64,000 nt of DNA. It comes from Nocardia terrae (GTDB lineage Bacteria > Actinomycetota > Actinomycetes > Mycobacteriales > Mycobacteriaceae). The DNA is taken from positions 1,178,001 through 1,242,000 of the forward strand of contig NZ_WRPP01000001.1 in NCBI RefSeq assembly GCF_009760405.1, given 5' to 3'. Positions 60,765-64,000 of this stretch are shown here, one piece after another. Made by a program: the position numbers and the translations under genes. Numbering within the stretch: position 1 is the stretch's first letter; every line of letters starts with the position of its first letter. A model generated the notes under the pieces. The model was given only the letters and a program-made list of their open reading frames with translations, ran no database searches and was not told where the DNA came from.

Positions 60765-62153
60765 ATGACCGAGATTCAGGAGCGGTCGGCCTACGGTGAC
60801 CGGGTGATCGCCGTGGAGCCGGGCGGCGACGACTTCATCCCCGAGGACGCCCGGCACGGGACTCCTCGAAAACTGTTCTGGACGTGGATGTCTCCGAATA
60901 TGGAGTTCGCCACGGTGTTCGTGGGCGTGCTGGCGGTCACCGCCTACGGCATGAACTTCTGGCAGGCGAGCCTGGGCCTGGCGGTCGGCACCGCCCTCGG
61001 GGCGGCGGCGCACTATCTGCTGTCGGCGCGCGGCCCGCTGCACGGCGTTCCGCAAATGGTGCTGGGGCGCTTGGCTTTCGGCTATCGGGGCAACAAGCTG
61101 CCCGCCGCGTTCATGTCGATCATGTGCGGTGTCGGCTGGTTCGCCACCAACTCGGTGAGCGGGGCGTTCGCGCTGAACTCCCTGACCGGACTGCCGAAGG
61201 TGCCCGCGCTGCTGGTGATCGTGGTGGTGCAGACGGCGTTCGCGTTCTTCGGCCACAATCTGGTGCAGGCCGTCGAGCGCATCGCATTCCCCCTGCTGGC
61301 GATCGTCTTCGCGCTCGTCACCGTGGTGATCTTCAGCAAGGCGCACCTGGGCGCGCCCGCCCCGGCCGGGGGAGTGGGCGGCATGGGCGGATTCCTGCTG
61401 ACCGTCGGCACCGCGTTCGGTTACGGCGCGGGTTGGAACCCGTACGCCGCCGACTACTCCCGGTATCTGCCGGTCTCCTCGTCACGGCGCGCGACCGGCG
61501 GCTACGCCTCGGCCGGACTGTTCCTGTCCTGCCTCTGGCTGGAAGTAGTGGGCGCGGCCTCGGCCACGGTGACCGGCTCGGCGCAGGGCAGCCCGACCGA
61601 TGTGTTCACCGCGAATCTGTCCACGCCGCTGGCGGATCTGACCCTGCTGGCCATCGCGGTCGGAGCGGTGGCGGCCAATGCGCTCAACGTCTATTCGGGC
61701 GCGATGGCCTTCGTCACCATGGGATTCCGATTCTCGCTGCGGGCACAGCGGGCGGTGGTGTCGGCGGCCTTCGGCGTGATCGGATTCCTGGTCGCCTGGT
61801 GGGCGCTGCCCGACGCGGCCGCCAGCTACGAGGGCTTCCTGCTGATCGTGGCGTACTGGATCGGCCCGTGGCTGGGCGTGGTCTTCGCCGATGAGTACCT
61901 GCGCCGCGGGCAGCGCGTCGACGACCTGCTCTACGACCGCTCCCACACGAATTGGGGTGGCGTGGGCGCGTTCCTGGTCGGCCTGGTGGTGTCGGTGCTG
62001 TTGTTCTCCAATCAGGAGAAGTTCGTCGGAGCCGTCGCCAAGGCGGTCCCGCAACTCGGTGACATCACCTTCTTCGTCGGGTTCCTCCTCTCCGGCGCGG
62101 CTTACGTGGCCGTCAACCGCTCCCGGCTTTCGCGGGTACCGGTGGCAGCATGA
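60765..62153 (+). CDS. NCS1-family cytosine/purine permease
   Basis: The 462-residue transporter has about 12 helices and NCS1 features: WTWMSPNMEFATVFVGVLAV, SARGPLHGVPQMVLGRLAFG, YGAGWNPYAADYSRYLPV and VAYWIGPWLGVVFADEYLRR. CodB-like permeases import cytosine or related bases by cation symport. Its stop overlaps the deaminase ATG (ATGA at 62150). The 127-bp region upstream has an imperfect TTGG-CCAA inverted repeat (about 60702-60723) that may be regulatory. ATG 60765 matches the family start. Confidence 0.9.
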   Translation: MTEIQERSAYGDRVIAVEPGGDDFIPEDARHGTPRKLFWTWMSPNMEFATVFVGVLAVTAYGMNFWQASLGLAVGTALGAAAHYLLSARGPLHGVPQMVLGRLAFGYRGNKLPAAFMSIMCGVGWFATNSVSGAFALNSLTGLPKVPALLVIVVVQTAFAFFGHNLVQAVERIAFPLLAIVFALVTVVIFSKAHLGAPAPAGGVGGMGGFLLTVGTAFGYGAGWNPYAADYSRYLPVSSSRRATGGYASAGLFLSCLWLEVVGAASATVTGSAQGSPTDVFTANLSTPLADLTLLAIAVGAVAANALNVYSGAMAFVTMGFRFSLRAQRAVVSAAFGVIGFLVAWWALPDAAASYEGFLLIVAYWIGPWLGVVFADEYLRRGQRVDDLLYDRSHTNWGGVGAFLVGLVVSVLLFSNQEKFVGAVAKAVPQLGDITFFVGFLLSGAAYVAVNRSRLSRVPVAA

Positions 62154-62608
62154 TCGACATGATCAACGCACAGGATCTGCTGACCACCGCCTACGACGAA
62201 GCGATGCTCGGATTGCGGGAGGGCGGAATCCCGATCGGCGCGGCCCTGTTCGACAGCGCGGGGAATCTGCTCGGCCGCGGCCACAATCGCCGCGTCCAGA
62301 ACGACGATCCGAGCGTGCACGCCGAGACCGACGCCTTCCGCAATGCGGGCCGCCGCCGCGACTACCGCGACACCATCATGGTGACCACGCTGTCCCCGTG
62401 CTGGTACTGCAGCGGGCTGGTCCGCCAGTTCGGCATCGGCGCGGTCATCGTCGGGGAGTCCCGCACCTTCACCGGCGGCCACGATTGGCTTGCCGCGCAC
62501 GGTGTCTCGATCACGGTGCTGGACGACCCGGCCTGCGTCGACATGATGACCCGCTTCATCGCCGAACGGCCCGAGCTGTGGAACGAGGACATCGGAGTGG
62601 CCGAATGA
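62150..62608 (+). CDS. Cytosine-type nucleobase deaminase (CDA fold)
   Basis: The 152-residue zinc deaminase has His57 and Glu59 in SVHAETDAF and Cys84/Cys87 in LSPCWYCSGL, the full zinc and proton-shuttle set. Length and C-terminal TRFIAERPELWNEDIGVAE match yeast cytosine deaminase (FCY1), which also accepts 5-methylcytosine. It would convert imported cytosine or 5-methylcytosine to uracil or thymine. It overlaps the permease and oxygenase genes by 4 bp each. Confidence 0.93.
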   Translation: MIDMINAQDLLTTAYDEAMLGLREGGIPIGAALFDSAGNLLGRGHNRRVQNDDPSVHAETDAFRNAGRRRDYRDTIMVTTLSPCWYCSGLVRQFGIGAVIVGESRTFTGGHDWLAAHGVSITVLDDPACVDMMTRFIAERPELWNEDIGVAE

Positions 62609-63564
62609 CCGCGATCGCGACCATCGACCTGGACCGTTGGCGCGCAGGCGGCGAAGCCGCGGACCGGGTGCTGCGCGAGGTGGACGCGGGCATGCAGCGC
62701 GCCGGGTTCCTGCTGGTGCGCGGACACGGTGTGCCGGAAGGACTTCCGGCCGCCCTGCGCGCGGCGGCCCGGCGCTTCTTCGCCCTGCCCGAGGCGGTGA
62801 AGCAACAGTACGCGGTCTCGGTCGGCGGCCGCGGCTGGATCGGTCCCGGCCTCGAGGCCAATGGCTACGCCGAGGGCACCGAGACCCCGCCCGACCTCAA
62901 GGAGACCTTCGCCATCGGCGCGGACACCCGCACCGGTGACCCGCTCGTCGACGAGGTCTGGTTCCTCGACAATGTGTGGCCCGCCGAGGTGAGCGAGTTG
63001 CGCGAGCTGTTCCTCGCCTACACCGCCGCCGTGCACACGCTCTCCGACGAGCTGCTGGCCCTGTTCGCCGCGGCACTCGCCCTGCCGCACAACCCGTTTC
63101 AGGGCCTGGCGAGCCGACCCACCTGGACCTGCAATATCAACCACTACCCACCCCTGGCCGAGGTCGGCCCGCCCGAGCCGGGCCAGTTCCGCATCGGACC
63201 GCACACCGATTTCGGCACCGTCACCGTCCTGGACCGCGAACCCGGCGCGGGCGGCCTGCAGGTCTACACCGACGAGGGCGGCTGGGAAGACGCACCCTAC
63301 GACCCCGCCGCCCTCACCGTGAACATCGGTGACCTGCTGGCCCATTGGAGCGGCCAGCGCTGGCCCGCCGGCCGCCACCGCGTCCTGCCGCCCCAGCAAT
63401 CCGCCCCCGACGAGGACCTGATCTCCCTCATCTACTTCTACGAACTCGACCACGACGCCCGGGTGACACCCCTCGAGCCACCCATCGGCCGCGTCCCCGG
63501 CCTGAAACCGGTCATCTCCGCCGAGTTCCTCCGCACCCGCCTCGACGCCATCACCCTCGGCTGA
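62605..63564 (+). CDS. 2-oxoglutarate/Fe(II) oxygenase, isopenicillin N synthase family
   Basis: The 319-residue oxygenase has the DIOX_N region (GFLLVRGHGVPEGL, RFFALPEAVKQQY, GRGWIGPGLEANGY) and the jelly-roll 2OG-Fe(II) domain. Iron ligands are His200 and Asp202 (HTDFG) and His258 (GRHRV). The 2OG-binding Arg of the usual R-x-S is replaced by Leu272 (DLISLIYF). Length and neighbours recall fungal thymine 7-hydroxylase, which oxidises the 5-methyl group of thymine. ATG 62605 overlaps the deaminase stop, and frames running in from the permease are not real. Confidence 0.85.
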   Translation: MTAIATIDLDRWRAGGEAADRVLREVDAGMQRAGFLLVRGHGVPEGLPAALRAAARRFFALPEAVKQQYAVSVGGRGWIGPGLEANGYAEGTETPPDLKETFAIGADTRTGDPLVDEVWFLDNVWPAEVSELRELFLAYTAAVHTLSDELLALFAAALALPHNPFQGLASRPTWTCNINHYPPLAEVGPPEPGQFRIGPHTDFGTVTVLDREPGAGGLQVYTDEGGWEDAPYDPAALTVNIGDLLAHWSGQRWPAGRHRVLPPQQSAPDEDLISLIYFYELDHDARVTPLEPPIGRVPGLKPVISAEFLRTRLDAITLG

Positions 63565-63595
63565 AAGATGAACCCTCTCAGACCATCTGACGAGT

Positions 63596-63632
63596 TCCCA
63601 CGGCCGTCGCATCACGATCGGCGGCCGTGGGA
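63596..63632. terminator. Terminator hairpin after the pyrimidine operon
   Basis: Perfect 11-bp arms TCCCACGGCCG (63596-63606) and CGGCCGTGGGA (63622-63632) flank a 15-nt loop, 32 bp after the oxygenase stop. No T-run follows. Confidence 0.7.
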
Positions 63633-64000
63633 GCGATCCTCATCCGCAGCCTTCGACTATTCCGGCGGTCGCCTCCGCACCATTGCGGGGGAGCTCGGCC
63701 GTCATGCGGCCGGCGAGCGGTGGGGTCCGGTGCTTCGATCATCCATCGCGTGGGGCGATGCGCACGGGGCTCCGGCCCTTGCTCGCCGAGACGCATCGCC
63801 CGAGTATGTGGTGGGCCGGAACTGGCTGTGTTGGAAGCGGATCCCGATGCAAGGGCGGCTACCTGGATCGGCTGGGTGATGAGTCACGCGGTCGCTGTTC
63901 CCGGTGCGGGCACGGTATTCGTCATACTCGGGGGAGTGGTGTTGGCTGCGGGCGCGGTGGGGAGTGGGGGCGGAGTAGCGGCCGGGTCGGTGGACCGGTT
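63633..64000. other. Right-edge region, no confirmed gene
   Basis: No convincing complete gene is seen. A frame from ATG 63879 (MSHAVAVPGAGTVFVILGGV, hydrophobic, then Gly/Ala-rich) stays open to the window end and could be the start of a membrane or exported protein. A plus-strand frame at 63568-63879 has arginine-rich, non-conserved composition and is probably not coding. Confidence 0.25.

Noticed and set aside
63568..63879. Plus-strand 103-codon frame after the oxygenase
   Set aside because: It spans the terminator hairpin and has random-like Arg-rich composition.

Overview
The window is GC-rich actinobacterial DNA, most likely from Nocardia or a close mycolic-acid-containing relative. 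The reasons are very high GC with strong third-position GC, an yrbE/mce lipid-import operon, a 13E12-type DUF222/HNH gene, an SCO6745-family gene, many GntR, TetR, Lrp and PucR regulators, and many genes whose start codon lies only 7-9 nt after a TANNNT -10 hexamer (probable leaderless mRNAs). From memory of the Mycobacterium tuberculosis gene order, the backbone mapB, alpha/beta hydrolase, mqo, GNAT, chelatase, cobO, cobB, cysG, efpA follows the Rv2861c-Rv2846c order. I could not check that here.

Layout. 0-3.2 kb: an aminoethylphosphonate-type locus (binding lipoprotein, phosphonatase-like hydrolase, FAD amine oxidoreductase) with a divergent GntR/UTRA regulator and two matching operators. 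3.3-5.2 kb: alpha/beta hydrolase and divergent TetR with a 12-4-12 inverted repeat, followed by eight copies of a 25-bp tandem repeat. 5.5-18.9 kb: luciferase-like oxidoreductase, mapB, cobQ preceded by a broken copy of its own 5' end, mqo, GNAT, and an overlapping cobalamin run (fused chelatase, cobO, cobB, cobE). 18.9-26.7 kb: an accessory block (HNH gene, small membrane protein, response-regulator remnant, uncharacterised protein plus phosphotransferase, DoxX-like protein, secreted hydrolase) lying between cobE and cysG. 26.7-29.7 kb: cysG and an efpA-like exporter ending in a 42-bp perfect palindrome. 29.9-38.5 kb: a nine-gene mce operon with a KstR-type operator. A second such operator lies before the phosphotransferase gene at 24 kb.

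38.5-46.2 kb: SMP-30-like protein, metallo-beta-lactamase fold protein with divergent TetR and three 16-bp operators, HD protein, secreted protein, Lrp regulator, metallophosphoesterase and a FAD amine oxidase. 46.3-52.7 kb: a 36-codon gene with its own terminator, then amine/omega-amino-acid catabolism genes (aminoaldehyde dehydrogenase, class III aminotransferase, methylmalonate-semialdehyde dehydrogenase) with divergent PucR. 52.7-60.6 kb: a large AfsR-like regulator with an internal duplication, FAD monooxygenase, methyltransferase-like membrane protein, a small HTH protein plus Clp-N protein pair under a palindromic promoter, cupin/TetR pair, SCO6745-like protein. 60.7-63.6 kb: an overlapping three-gene operon of NCS1 permease, cytosine-type deaminase and a 2-oxoglutarate/Fe(II) oxygenase. 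It reads as a pyrimidine salvage pathway resembling fungal thymine 7-hydroxylation.

Recurrent non-coding structure is notable: two homologous 63-bp hairpin elements in opposite orientation (20.7 and 44.7 kb), two 25-bp REP-like hairpins with a compensatory base-pair change (5.4 and 7.8 kb), two unrelated 25-bp tandem arrays, and several operator palindromes overlapping promoters.
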